Shown in pieces: positions 42,592-54,102 of a stretch of DNA of 64,000 nt. Each line of letters starts with the position of its first letter. The first letter of the stretch is position 1. Below the pieces are notes generated by a model. The model was not told the origin of the DNA and did no database searches. It was given only the letters and a program-made list of their open reading frames with translations. This stretch comes from Pyrus communis (taxonomy: Eukaryota; Streptophyta; Magnoliopsida; Rosales; Rosaceae), in assembly GCF_963583255.1 (NCBI RefSeq), contig NC_084806.1, positions 22,672,317 through 22,736,316 of the forward strand, in the 5' to 3' direction. A program made the position numbers and the translations under genes.

Positions 42592-43677
42592 ATGGCACTT
42601 GATAATGCTTCTCTTTTGTCACAACTCATGGAAAGGTCCCAAATGCAAAGAGTTGATATATTTAATCTTCAATCAAGGAATAACGAGTTTTCCAATACTT
42701 ACAATTCGGATTGGAGTGATCATTCAAACTCTATGTGGTGGGAACCTCAAAATGCTCAACAAGGAGGATATTGGCAGCCACCACAACCTCATATTCAACA
42801 TGCCCAACCAAACTCAAGTTCGTCAATAGATTATAATCAAAAGCTTAATGAATTAATTTGTTTGGTGCAGGGCTCACAAATTCAAGACAATGAGGCTCAA
42901 CAAGAAGGATATTGGCAGCCATATGAGGAGTTCTATTCAACGCCTATGCAGCCACCACAAAGGTTGGACCACTTGGATAAGCAAATTGGGCAGATCGCGG
43001 AGTTCTTAGGACAGTTTCGAGACCAAGGCGAACTCCCTAGTTCAACCATTGCAAATTCGAAGGGAGAATTTGAAACTGCCAAGGAAATCATGTTGAGAAG
43101 TGACAAGGAGGTTGGAACGGACCCTCAACCATCAAAATCAAATCACAAGGAAGAGGAACACACCCAACCCATGGAAAGGGTGGAAACACCTTTACCGGAG
43201 GCACCTATTGCTCCTATGCCATCTAATACAGGTATGGTTGTTCCAAATTTCATTATTTTTCACCCCGTTCCAACAAGTATCCCTATTCCTTGCAGATTCA
43301 TGACTTCCAAGGAAGAAGAAGGTGAAAAAGACATCTTGGAAGCCCTTTCAAAGGTGACAAGTAGGGAATGTCATGAATTCATCAAAGAGGACGTTCTTGA
43401 AACCACAAAATCCAAAGAAGTTAAATTTGATGACATTGGACAAGTCATAACCATCATTTGCAATCTGGCCAAGTCCAATATCCCTGAAACTTTCAAAGGA
43501 GTGGTGTTTGTCATTCAGTTCTTGTCGGACAAAACAAGTAAGTTTTTTTCAAATTCCTTTACATTTTATACTAACTTGCTGTTTTTTATGAATCAGGCAC
43601 CTACACTAGAATTCAAACCATTGCCGGTTCACTTCAAGTATCACCTTCCATTTAAGGACCAATTCCATGCCGTTTGA
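42592..43677 (+). CDS. Gag/protease-linker-like protein, copy in G
   Basis: 361 residues from ATG 42592 (MALDN). Same blocks as in E. The intron-like stretch (43538-43596) is 59 nt here, three fewer than in A, D and J, so the frame is preserved. Confidence 0.7.
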   Translation: MALDNASLLSQLMERSQMQRVDIFNLQSRNNEFSNTYNSDWSDHSNSMWWEPQNAQQGGYWQPPQPHIQHAQPNSSSSIDYNQKLNELICLVQGSQIQDNEAQQEGYWQPYEEFYSTPMQPPQRLDHLDKQIGQIAEFLGQFRDQGELPSSTIANSKGEFETAKEIMLRSDKEVGTDPQPSKSNHKEEEHTQPMERVETPLPEAPIAPMPSNTGMVVPNFIIFHPVPTSIPIPCRFMTSKEEEGEKDILEALSKVTSRECHEFIKEDVLETTKSKEVKFDDIGQVITIICNLAKSNIPETFKGVVFVIQFLSDKTSKFFSNSFTFYTNLLFFMNQAPTLEFKPLPVHFKYHLPFKDQFHAV

Positions 43678-43693
43678 TTTTATTTATGTTAAT

Positions 43694-43745
43694 AAAAAAA
43701 AAAAAATAAAAAAATAAATAAATAAATAAAATAAAATAAAAAGAA
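43694..43745 (+). repeat. A-rich microsatellite in G
   Basis: A11 followed by AAATA and AATA repeats between the two convergent ORFs, at the same position as the pure A/T tracts of A and D. Confidence 0.85.
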
Positions 43746-43774
43746 AGATACTAAACATGGAGAAAGGTGGAGCT

Positions 43775-44446
43775 TCACAAAGGTTGTTTGCGTGAAGCCT
43801 CACTACGACGCGCAGAAGCGGAAGGCATAGAAGCGGGAGGCATAGAAGCGGGAGGCATCGGAGCAGAAGCCATCGGAGCGGGAGGCATCGGAGCTAGAGC
43901 ATTCCAGGCCTCAATACTTGGCCAAGCGCTGGATGACCCAGGAAAAAGGTGCCTCTGGAGATAAGACGCAAGCCTTTGACGGTCACTGTGAATTCGACCC
44001 TCAGATTCTTGCAGCTCATCAAGCTTCCTCTTCATCCTCGACGAATAGTTATTTGCAAGCACATGCAAACTTCTATTCTCGTACTTAAGCTGCTGGATCT
44101 CTTGCTTAAGTCTTTCCACCTCTGCCATCAACGATTCCACTTGGCGGGACCGAGCAAGCAGGCGTTGGCCCATGTTGGACACAGAACTCGCACACTGAAC
44201 ACTAAGTGCGAGGGACTCTTGAACGGCCAACTCATCGGACCGTCCTGACAGCAGCCTACTATCTTTTGGAGTGAGGAGGTTTTTAGCTACTATTGTAGCT
44301 GTTGTGGCGTCCTGCGTCACAGAGTCTTCACCTGAAAGAGGACCGTTAGAAGATAAAAAAGAAGGGCGCCATACATTACCTTGACGGGGCGCAACCGGAT
44401 CGCTGCTGAGACTCAAATCTAAGCTAAGGTTCGATGAGTTTGCCAT
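43775..44446 (-). CDS. Antisense ORF protein, copy in G
   Basis: 223 residues from the conserved MANSS start. LxLxL and zipper intact. Differences include T for M at 44, R for G at 137 and RRSE for PRSG near the C-terminus. The upstream promoter is intact up to the H insertion. Confidence 0.7.
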   Translation of the reverse strand: MANSSNLSLDLSLSSDPVAPRQGNVWRPSFLSSNGPLSGEDSVTQDATTATIVAKNLLTPKDSRLLSGRSDELAVQESLALSVQCASSVSNMGQRLLARSRQVESLMAEVERLKQEIQQLKYENRSLHVLANNYSSRMKRKLDELQESEGRIHSDRQRLASYLQRHLFPGSSSAWPSIEAWNALAPMPPAPMASAPMPPASMPPASMPSASARRSEASRKQPL

Positions 44447-44456
44447 TTTTTTCAAA

Positions 44457-44990
44457 AGTGTTCAAAGAGAAGGGGTGGTGGAGTTAAAATTTCACAAAGG
44501 GCCGGAGTCGAGTTTCAGGAATGGGAAATCTTCAGAGTGTGTGTGTTAGGGTGATTGATAGCTCTATAAAAAGCCAAGACGACGCGTCCACCGATTCAAA
44601 GAGCCGGATTTTCCGGCGTAATTTAGGCGACGCTCCCTCGGCTTTTCAGAAAACGCGTTCAACTTTGTCAAAAGATTTCTGACAAAGCTGAAAACACGTG
44701 GAGGCCATCATCGCATCTACACATCTTTAGCCGACAAGCGCAAAGTTCGGCGACGCTTTCTCTGCTTTTTAGAAGACGCGTGCAGCTTTGTCAAAAGGAG
44801 CCGCATCTGCACTACCACGTGTCGTTCAGAAAGCGAAGGGGCGTCGTTCAGAAATCGAAGGGGCGCCTGCTCAGAAATCGAAGAGGCGTATTCAAAGATC
44901 GAAGAGGCGCCACTATTTCAAAGAGCCGGATTTGCGGGATCAAAACGTTTGTCGACAAGGGTAAAAAGTACCACCACTTGATATTATCTC
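44457..44990 (-). promoter_or_regulatory. Promoter of the antisense ORF in G
   Basis: TATA (reverse) at 44564-44572, two CACGTG repeats, four tandem units at about 44822-44910. H inserted about 140 bp further upstream. Confidence 0.6.
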
Positions 44991-45132
44991 TATATATGTC
45001 GACCTTCGTCTTTTATGGCAGGGCAAACCTGAAGAAAATGCCCAACTCTCCCTCACCTCTGAGGGCGCACTCCCAGCAAAGCCTTTCAAAATACTCAATT
45101 CTTTCTTCTTCCCCAAAGATGATACCAGATGC

Positions 45133-47481
45133 TGATGCGTGATTTATACGCACACAAATTAAACCCTCTTTTTGTCTTTTTGTAGTAAGTATGCAAGTAG
45201 GGATCGTTCTGGACCGGGGATTAGGAGGGATTGTTAACCACTTGGATTTGACTCAAAAACGTAAAATAACAATATGAAACACTATACTAGACTCAAAGAA
45301 TGCAAAACTAAACTTTAAAACACTAAGACAAACCAAAAGACTCAAAACAACACAAACACACTCAAATCTGCCTAAAAACCACTTTCTGGGCAGATTTGAG
45401 CACAAACACAAATTTGGACGAAATTAAGTAATAACTTGACTCAAGAACGTAAAAACACAATATAAAACACTAAACTAACTCAAAGAATGTAAAACTAAAC
45501 ACTTAAAACATTAAAACAAACCAAAAGACTCAAACATCACCCAAAACACTCAAAACTGCCTTAAAATCACTTTCTGGGCAGTTTTGAGCACTTTGGTGAA
45601 TTTGGACGAAATTGGGAAATAAAATGAATCAAAACACTTAAAAGCACAAACTAAATTGATTTCTAACTAAATTGGACATTAAAGTAAAGGGGGATTTAGA
45701 TTTATACGAAAATTGAAATAACAAAACAAGTTAATAAACGAAACAGATTGTAAAACGAATTTGATGGAATGGAATGAATGGATGATAGAATGGCTAAGGG
45801 GTTCATCTCCATACATGTTATACTTGCATAATAAAATGATTTCCAATTGCATTTCAATAAACCATGAAACTCAACACCCCGGGTTAACCGTGATGCACTA
45901 ATTAACCTTCAAATCTTCCTAACGTTATTGAATTGGATGGGTTAGCGCATACAACAATTCAAAACATTCCCCACAAGTCCTCAACATGAATGCATAGAAG
46001 AGATACAAGCAAGAATCATTACGCTCTATGAAAATTATAAGTGTTGACGAGGCATTCGTTACTATGGATTGCATGAAACTTATGCCAAGAATTCGTTTAA
46101 CGCGATTGTTTATAAGCAACCTCCACTACTTGTGAATATAAGTTCATAACGATTAGGTGAAACTCACTTATATTCTAGCGTCATATTCATGCATGAAAAT
46201 TAAGCGCGCATTCTCAATAAACATACATAAATAAGTTATCAATCAAACGGTTAAACAAATTGAATCCACAACTTATGAAACGCAATTAGAAGTAATCAAA
46301 TCAAAATGCAAGCATAAACATATATTTCGAATCCCCCCCCTAGCCAAGGGGGGTTTAGTTGAATTTAAACATTGGAATCAAAGAAACACCTAAACATTCC
46401 AACAACTCAAACTTGAATTGTATGAACGTTTAGGCCCTCTTCTCTTCCATTCCTCATTCGTACAAAACAAAGAGTATTGAAATTAAACATTGAAATCAAA
46501 GAAACACCTAAACATTCCAACAACTCAAACTTGAATTGTATGAACGTTTAGGCCCTCTTATCTTCCTCTTCGTTGTAGCACAAGGTCTAAGGATAGTTTG
46601 ATGGTGTGAATGGTTTGGGGAGTGGTTGGAGTGGCTGCAATGGAGGAGAAAAGTGTTTTGGTGGCTGCTGCAAGGGTGTGGAGAGGTTTTGACGAATTTC
46701 TGGAATATGGAAGAGTGAATGAATGAGTATGAATGCAATGGATGCTTATTTATAGGTGAAATGGGGGGAACATGACAGCTAGGAGGGAATGTGGCTGCAT
46801 GTGCAAGGGGACAATCTGAAAATGCATGTGAAAGCATGTATTGGCTGCAATGATGAAATGGATGGGAGTGCATGTGGCTTAATTAATTAAAGGGAGTGCA
46901 TGTGCAATGTTTTAAAGGATGGAATGCATGTGAATATGATGGAAATCTGATTTATTTGAAGATGCATGTGCAATGAAGTGGAATGACAGCTAGGTTATGA
47001 TGATGAATGCATGTGGCTGATTTAATTGAATAGGAAGGCATGTGGATTTAATGGTGTAAAGGGTGAATGCATGTGGATGCATGTGTTGATGAATGGGATT
47101 GTGGAGTGATGGAAATGATGAAAGAATAAAGGATGCATGTGGGTTAATTAATTAAAGGGAGTGCATGTGCAATGTTGTTGTTGGTGCAATGATGGAGGAA
47201 CAAGTGCATGTGGCTGAAATGTGGAAGGTATGTGGCTACTTCAAGTAGGAATCCTTGTGACATCAACTCTTCAATTTCGTCCATTCCTTTTGCTCCAAGT
47301 ATAAGTTATCCCTTCCAAGTCCAATTTTGCTCCAAAATGCTCCAAAATGCATCTTTTTGCTTCCTTAGCCACATGAACCTAAAAACACACGAAAATGGCT
47401 TAAACGCCAAAAACAACTATGAATTAACAATATAAATGCACGAAAACAAGCTAAGTAAGTCGCCTAAATATGCTCCTATCA
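45133..47481 (-). repeat. Solo LTR H with GATGC target duplication
   Basis: 2349 bp, TGATGCG to CTATCA in this orientation, flanked by GATGC at 45128-45132 and 47482-47486, with no internal sequence. Removing it restores the G cassette. Its U3 is CATGCA-rich like B, while its first U5 copy is A-like. A ~188-bp U5 segment is repeated (45248-45435 and 45436-45623); the first copy carries the A-form hairpin and the second the B-form. The R stem-loop is also doubled (about 46393-46550). Confidence 0.92.
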
Positions 47482-47486
47482 GATGC

Positions 47487-48500
47487 CTGGAGTACATATG
47501 ACCCAGGAGGAAACGGCGGATTGAAGCATGTGCTGATTCATTCACCGCTTCTTCAAAGCAAAGGCATCTCATATCATCAAGGTCAAAAGCAAAAGTATCT
47601 CATATCATGCTCTTTCCCTGTCTTTTTCTTTGTCCTTGTTCTTACTTGCATGGCAAAGTAAAAGAAGCAATCAGCCGGCACTTGGAGTCAGTCTTCCGAT
47701 CTGGAGCCAACTGCCTGGAATCTATTCCTGATTGCTTACCTAGCGTTGCTCTCGAGTAGTCATCTTCAACGGTTGTTACACTTCCAGAGAAGGGACCACT
47801 CCTGCAAAGATTGAACAAAGAAACAGATAACAGGAGGAAGCTCAGACCTTCGGGGGAAACCAAAAGAACCATCCTGCTGCCCAGATCAAGAGTAGCACAA
47901 AGGAAAGTCAATGATGGGCGGAAACCAGTTCAAGAGTAAGCCTATGGAGTCACTATGATCAAAGCCTCAATGCAATTACCAAGGAGAAGATGGAATTTAC
48001 ACTCCATAACCAGATTTGCGTCCCTAAACTCTTCTCTTTGTTAATTACATTCTGCCATGTTTAGTATGTTTAAATTGCTTTTTGTGTGTTTACTTATGTT
48101 TTGTGTGAATCTATGCTTAAAACATTGAGGACAATGTTTGATTTAAGTGTCGGGGGGGGTAACTAATGTTGTTAATTTAAATTCGTGGGATTTTATCACC
48201 CATAACTTCAAATGTTGTTCCTTGCTGTTTTAAGGTGTTTTTAAGTTGTTTTAGAGTGTTTTAGTGTGTTTTGTTTTATAATTCGAAAATCCCATAAAAA
48301 TTTGAAAAATTGTTTTGAAAAACCCAAAAAGAGTTGTTTTAAGAGTCGTTTTTGTGTGTTTGTGTCTTAGGGTACCTTCCAACACAATGATAAGGATTTG
48401 GTTTGTAATTGCATGACTGTTAAAAAGAGTTATAAACATGGATGAAAGTTTGATTTACTCTTGGTATATGCTTGGTTATGGTTATAATGTATGACTTCAC
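47487..48500 (+). other. G cassette end and start of 3' noncoding region
   Basis: It matches 4395-5410 of A: cassette upstream sequence, CAGATTTGCGTCCCTAAAC, hairpin, GGTACC segment. No supported gene. Confidence 0.75.
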
Positions 48501-49823
48501 ATGCAGAGTGTCCCTACATTTGGTGCTTCATATAGGCAAGGATTTCAAGCCAATCAATGTCCACAAAGAGATTGGAGGGATCATTCAAACTCTATGTGGT
48601 GGGAAGCTCAACAAGTTCAACGTGAAGCATATTGGCAGCCATATGAGGAGTTCTATTCAAGACCTATGCAGCCACCACAACTTCATACGCAATATGCTCA
48701 ATTAAATTCAAGTTCGTCAATAGATTATAATCAAGTTCTTAATGAATTAAATTCTTTGGTGCAGGGGTCACAAAATCAAGCCAAGGAGGCTCAACAAGAA
48801 GCATATTGGGAACCATATGAGGAGTTCTATACAACACCTATGCAGCCACCACAACCTCCCCCACAACAATTCCAATCAAGTTCAAGTATGTCCATGGATA
48901 ATGATAAAAATTTTCAATTACTAACCTCTTTGATGCAGGACGAACAAAATCAAGACAAGAAGTTGGGTAAATTGGAGGAGCAAATTGGGCAGATTATGGA
49001 GTTCATGAAACAAATTCAAGAGCAAAGTGAACTCTCCAACTCAACTATTGAAAACTCGAAGGAAGATTTTGAAATCCATAATGCTATCACTTTGGGAAGT
49101 GCTATGGAGGTTGGAGCTGACCTAAAAATGTCCAAACATAGCCTAGAAGTGGATGAGGAGCTGCTAATTGAGGAGGAGGAAGAAGACATGCACACGGCAA
49201 GGGTAGAACAACCCTTGCCGCAGCCCCCTATGCCCTCTAAACCACCCACCACAAGTAAGGACGTCCCAATTCCATGTTATTCTGATGTTATTCCACCCAA
49301 TGTCCCTTTTCCTAGCAGGTTTTTGATTCCCAACCAAGAAGAGAGTAAAAAAGACATCGTGGAAGCCTTCCCAAAGGTGCAAAATGCTATTCCAATTCTT
49401 GGTGCAACACAGCAAGTTTTAGATGGTGTTGAATTCTTCAAAGGACTTTGTACACCAAGACGAATGATTCAAGAGAAGGTAGTGGCTGGAGAAGATGTAG
49501 AAGGCATCAAAGAGGACATATTTGAAACCACAAAACCCAAAGAAGTTGAATTTGATGACATTGGACAAGTCATAACCATCACATGCAATCTGGCCAAGTC
49601 CAATATCCCTGAAACTTTCAAAGGAGTGGTGTTTGTCATTGAGTTCTTGTCGGACAAAACAAGTAAGTCATCTTCTTCAAATTCCATTACATTTTATACT
49701 AACTTGCTAATTTTGATGAATCAGGCACCTACACTAGAATTCAAACCAATGCCGGTTCACTTCAAGTATCACCTTCCATTCAAGGATCAATTCCATGTCG
49801 TGGGTACTACTAGTGAAGCTTAA
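48501..49823 (+). CDS. Gag-linker-like ORF of J1 (5' truncated)
   Basis: 440 residues if read from the ATG at 48501, which is residue 26 of the complete J2 protein. The natural N-terminus was lost at the junction with G. Otherwise nearly identical to J2, differing by K for E and E for G at two sites. Same caveats on function. Confidence 0.65.
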   Translation: MQSVPTFGASYRQGFQANQCPQRDWRDHSNSMWWEAQQVQREAYWQPYEEFYSRPMQPPQLHTQYAQLNSSSSIDYNQVLNELNSLVQGSQNQAKEAQQEAYWEPYEEFYTTPMQPPQPPPQQFQSSSSMSMDNDKNFQLLTSLMQDEQNQDKKLGKLEEQIGQIMEFMKQIQEQSELSNSTIENSKEDFEIHNAITLGSAMEVGADLKMSKHSLEVDEELLIEEEEEDMHTARVEQPLPQPPMPSKPPTTSKDVPIPCYSDVIPPNVPFPSRFLIPNQEESKKDIVEAFPKVQNAIPILGATQQVLDGVEFFKGLCTPRRMIQEKVVAGEDVEGIKEDIFETTKPKEVEFDDIGQVITITCNLAKSNIPETFKGVVFVIEFLSDKTSKSSSSNSITFYTNLLILMNQAPTLEFKPMPVHFKYHLPFKDQFHVVGTTSEA

Positions 49824-51774
49824 CACGGCGTATTCGTCCGGCTGGAAGACGTTAAAGCAAGCGCTTCTTGGGAGGCAACCCATGTATTCGACAAGGAGAA
49901 GATGGAACTTCCATTCCAAACCCAGATTTGCGTTTCTAAACCCTTCTCCTTGCTGTTTATTTTATCGTGCTTAGTTGTTTATTATCTGTTTGCTTTTATG
50001 TGAGTCTTTGTGTGAAACATTGAGGACAATGTTTGATTTAAGTGTGGGGGGGTAAACAAGTGTTTTTATGCAAAATTCGTGGGATTCTATCACCTATCCC
50101 TTATAATGTTGTTTCTCACTGTTTTTAAGTGTTTTTAGTGTGTTTTTAGCTGTTTTGGTGTGTGTTGAAGTAAAAATCCGAAAATTTGAAAAAAATCGAA
50201 AAAAGTGTTTTGAAAAAGCCAAAAAGAGTTGTTTTTGTGTGTTTGTTTGTGTCTTAGGGTACCTTCCAACACAATGATGAGGATTTGGTTTTTAATGCAT
50301 GACTGTTAAAGAGAGTTACAAACAATGATGGAAGTTTGAATTGCTCCTTGGTTTGTGCTTGGTTGTAGTTATAGTTTACGAATTCACATGTAATCACAAA
50401 GGATAAAATCAGTTTTTGTAACATGCTTGAAGGAAGGAACTCAAACAAACGCTACATCCCTGAGAGACTTGAGCCTAAACGTTTATTTGGAGAGTTATTA
50501 ATCTGTGCATTCTTGTTTTCTAAAAGTCGTTGCATGATCTCATTATTCTTTGCTTGGTTGCTACTTAGAATGCGTTTCATCACTATAGTTCCAAATACTA
50601 GAACTCATACCCGTTTTATTCGAAGCATGAAATTGATTAGCATAACAAATAACAAGATGAAGTTGTGTAGTAGTCACCACCATAGCCAAACAGCCGAATC
50701 CACCCTTGTCACTTGTATTGTAGGTTTAAACCCCTTGAGCCTTATTTAGCCTATTTTCTTGTTAACCACATCATCCTTACCTAGCCTAGAATAGGACTTT
50801 CCATACCCTTGTTCTTGAAGTATAGTGGAGCATAACTTAGAAGGAATTCCTTTTGAGTGACATTCTTGCAGAAAACAAGTGTGGGGGAAAGGATTTTGTG
50901 AGTGTGTGTGTGCCAAAGTCTTAAAAGGGACACGGGAAAAAGAAAGAAAAAAAAGAAAAAAAAAAGGAACGAAAGAAAAAGAAAGAAAAAAAAATCGTGA
51001 AAAAGAAGAAAATAAAGAAAAGAAGTGAGAAAGAACTCACAAGTGTTGATTGTTGAAGAAAGGGTCCAAAAAGTTTGAATATGGCCCTAAGTTTTGTGTG
51101 ACTTCCCCTTGGGTATTCAAAGTTGACTTCTGCATTCTAAAGGGAATTCTAAGTGCCTAATTCATTACTTTGCTCACTATTGCTTTAAGAATGTTTGTTT
51201 CCTCTACCTTTCCTTGTTAACCAATACCTTAGCCCCGTTACAACCCTTAGACTTCTATCTTGATTGTTATGTATTTCAATATGTGGAGTTTAGAATTGGT
51301 TTGAGCATATGGTATCCCTGGTTCTCGTGTCTAGGTAGTAGCATTCCATTCATGAGATCATATACATACATGTTAATAATTCCAGAAAATGCTTTCCTTG
51401 TTATAACATATGTGAGTGTTCGTCTACATGTTTACATCAATCTTCTCACATATACCTAGTGTAGGGAGTGTAGTTAGAAAATCTGAGTGAAAACAGAGAG
51501 TATATCCGGTGAGGAATTGAGGAAATTCTCTAAGGCATGTTACTACATTCAAAATGTTGTTTTAATTGATTAAATGCGAGCTAGTGAATTGTGACTATGA
51601 TTAAGTATGCTCGAGGGTAAGGATTGCTTAAATCTATGTGAGTGGTGATCTTTGACATGTCATGTTTCATTGGAAATCCCTGAGACGAACGTTGGAAGGT
51701 TTAGATTATATGTTTTGTTTCTTTTGTTTATTTGTTTTGCTCGAGGACTAGCAAAAGATAAGTGTGGGGGAATT
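49824..51774 (+). other. 3' noncoding region of J1
   Basis: CTTGGGAGGCAACCCATG segment after the stop, hairpin from 50015, three AAGTGTGGGGG motifs (near 50040, 50877 and 51760), and an A/G tract at about 50938-51035. Matches J2. Confidence 0.8.
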
Positions 51775-53927
51775 TGATAGGAGCATATTTAGGCGACTTA
51801 ACTAGCTTATTCTTCTGCATTTGTGCTATTATTTCTTAGTTAATGTCGTATTACAACTCAATTTCGTGTGTTTGTAGGTCCTATGGGTTAAAGTATCAAG
51901 AAAGTGCATTTTGGTGCATTTTGGAGCTATTTTGGACACTAGGTGGTGAGCTTGCATGTGGGCTAACATGGATGGACGAATTTGGACTTCAAGAAGTTGG
52001 AAATGTGATAAGAAGAGGAAGGAACTAAGCTAGGAACAAAGTGGATAAGGTAGGAGCTCAAAAGAGGAAACATTATCCAAAACATTATCCAACCTTATCC
52101 AACATTATCCAATTATCCAAAACATTATCCAAACCTTATCTCATCTTATCCTATCCAAACCTTATCATGTCTTACTCCTAATTACATGGGGACTTAAATG
52201 GATCATTCTAGAACCTATTTCTAGAAGCATCCTAGTCTAGAAGGCCCAAATCTGCCACAAAACCTATTCTTTCTAGAAACCCTAGAAAAGTGGCGCCCAA
52301 ACCTTTCTAGAAGGCTTTACCTTGCCTTGCAAGCCAAGCTACCCTCTCCCCTAAATCAGCCGCACCTCCCTAGGCCCAATCCCTTTGGGATTCTGATTTC
52401 CAAGGCCTAATCCTTGTGGATTTGGGTATACAATTCGTTTTATAAAACTATGTGGGCCAAAAACCTCTTCCTAGGTGGATTTGACAACCCATGGCCGAAT
52501 TCTAGGGCCCTAATCCACCAAATCTGCTAAGTAAACCCTAATCTAATAAACCCTAGGACTATATAAACATATTTTCAGCCACAAATTCGTACCACCCCCT
52601 TATGCTATTCAGAAACCCTTGTGCCGCACCTCCATTCTCCATTCTACACATCCATAGACCTCCCTCCACATCCATACACCTCTGCCGCACCCTTCCCCAC
52701 CATAATCAACCATCCTCCATCCCTCCAAACTAGAAAACACCATCCAAAACCACCAATTCCATCACCCAAACTTTGTGCCGCAGCAAGGAGGAGGAAGAGG
52801 AGCCAATCTGTGCTTCGAATCCATCTTGGAATTGCTGAGCATTTAGGTGTATTCTTTCTTATGATTTCAATGTTTAAATTCAATACTTTTTGTTGTGCAA
52901 GCATGAGGAACTAATCCCCCCTTTGGCTAGGGGGGGAAATTCGAAACCATGGTTATATTTGCATGATGATTTGATTACTTTCAGTTGTGATTTCATGAAT
53001 GATGAATTCAATTTACTTATCTATTTTAATTAAAACTTGCTTATGTATATGAATTGAGAGTGCACGCTTGATTTGCATGCATAAACATGATGCTAGGATA
53101 TGAGGGAACTTCACCTAATCGTTGGGAACTCATATCCATGAGTAGTTAAGATTGTTGGTCGCAATTATGTTAAGTAAATTCTTGGCATAAGTATCATGCG
53201 CTTTCATAGTTACGAATGCCTCGTCAACACCTATGATTTCCATAGAACCTAATGATCTTTGATTGTCTTTCTATTATGCGCTTTCATATAGAAAACTTTT
53301 AAGGAATAATTTGATTGCAATGCGCTAATTCCATTCAATTCAATGACCTAAGGGAAATCTGAGAGTTAATTTAAGCGTACCTAATTAACTTGGGGTGTTG
53401 AGGTTCATAAATTCATCGAATAAGCAACTGGAGATTATTTTGTATGCAAGTATGCCATGTGTGGAGAAAAACCTCCTAGCCATCTCACCATCCATTTAAT
53501 TCCACCAATTTCGTCAGAATCTGCCTATTTTACATATTTGTTTTGTTTGTTTGATTTTCGTCCAAAACCAAATCCCCAATTGTCTTAGAGTGTCTAATTA
53601 GTTAGAATATGTTTTAGATTGTGTTTTTGAGTGTTTTGATTCAAGTTGTTACCCAAATTCGTCCAAATTTGTGTTTAGGCTCAAAACTGCCCAGATTGTG
53701 TTTTTAAGGCAGTTTTGAGTGTTTTTAGCCTATTTTGAGTTTTGTGAACGTGTTTGAGTCTTTTTAAGTGAGTTTAAGTGTTTTAAAGGTTAGTTTTATT
53801 TATTTGAGTCAGTTTAGAGTGTTTAGCAAGCCCTCCTAATCCCCGGTGTAAGAACGATCCCTACTTATTTATATGCTACAATTGTCAAAAGAGGGTTAAT
53901 TTGTGTGTTAAGCTAATTTTCGCATCA
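51775..53927 (+). repeat. LTR between J1 and J2
   Basis: 2153 bp with J1's polypurine tract on its left and J2's PBS on its right. U3 has ATTATCCAAAC repeats (about 52070-52155) and four TTCTAGAA motifs (52206-52312). TATATAAA at 52560-52567, U5 hairpin 53680-53719, CTAATCCCCGG 53836-53846. Confidence 0.9.
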
Positions 53928-53932
53928 AATTT

Positions 53933-53952
53933 TGGCGCCGTTGCCGGGGATT
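53933..53952 (+). other. Primer-binding site of J2
   Basis: tRNA-Asp-type PBS, five bases after the LTR, with the downstream GGGATTAG/CTAATCCC palindrome. Confidence 0.9.
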
Positions 53953-54102
53953 AGCAACTTTGCTAATCCCTTGGTTCTTTTCTTTTTGGTTTAGTTGTTT
54001 TCGTTTTAGTTTCTAACTTAGTGTTGTTTTCTTTGTTTGTTGTTACTTTTGATATTTGATTTAGTTCTCTTTCTGTGATTTTAGGTAGTAGAGAAGTAAG
54101 AT

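Larger units (their letters stand above)
42477..48500 (+). mobile_element. Element G: non-autonomous A-type element, interrupted by H and truncated at 3'
   Basis: PBS 42482-42501, gag-like ORF, A-rich tract, antisense cassette, then solo LTR H (45133-47481), and the remaining cassette plus start of the 3' region (47487-48500). At ATGCA (48501-48505) it switches to the interior of J1. Hairpin at 48120-48139; the first polypurine motif carries an added C. Confidence 0.85.
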
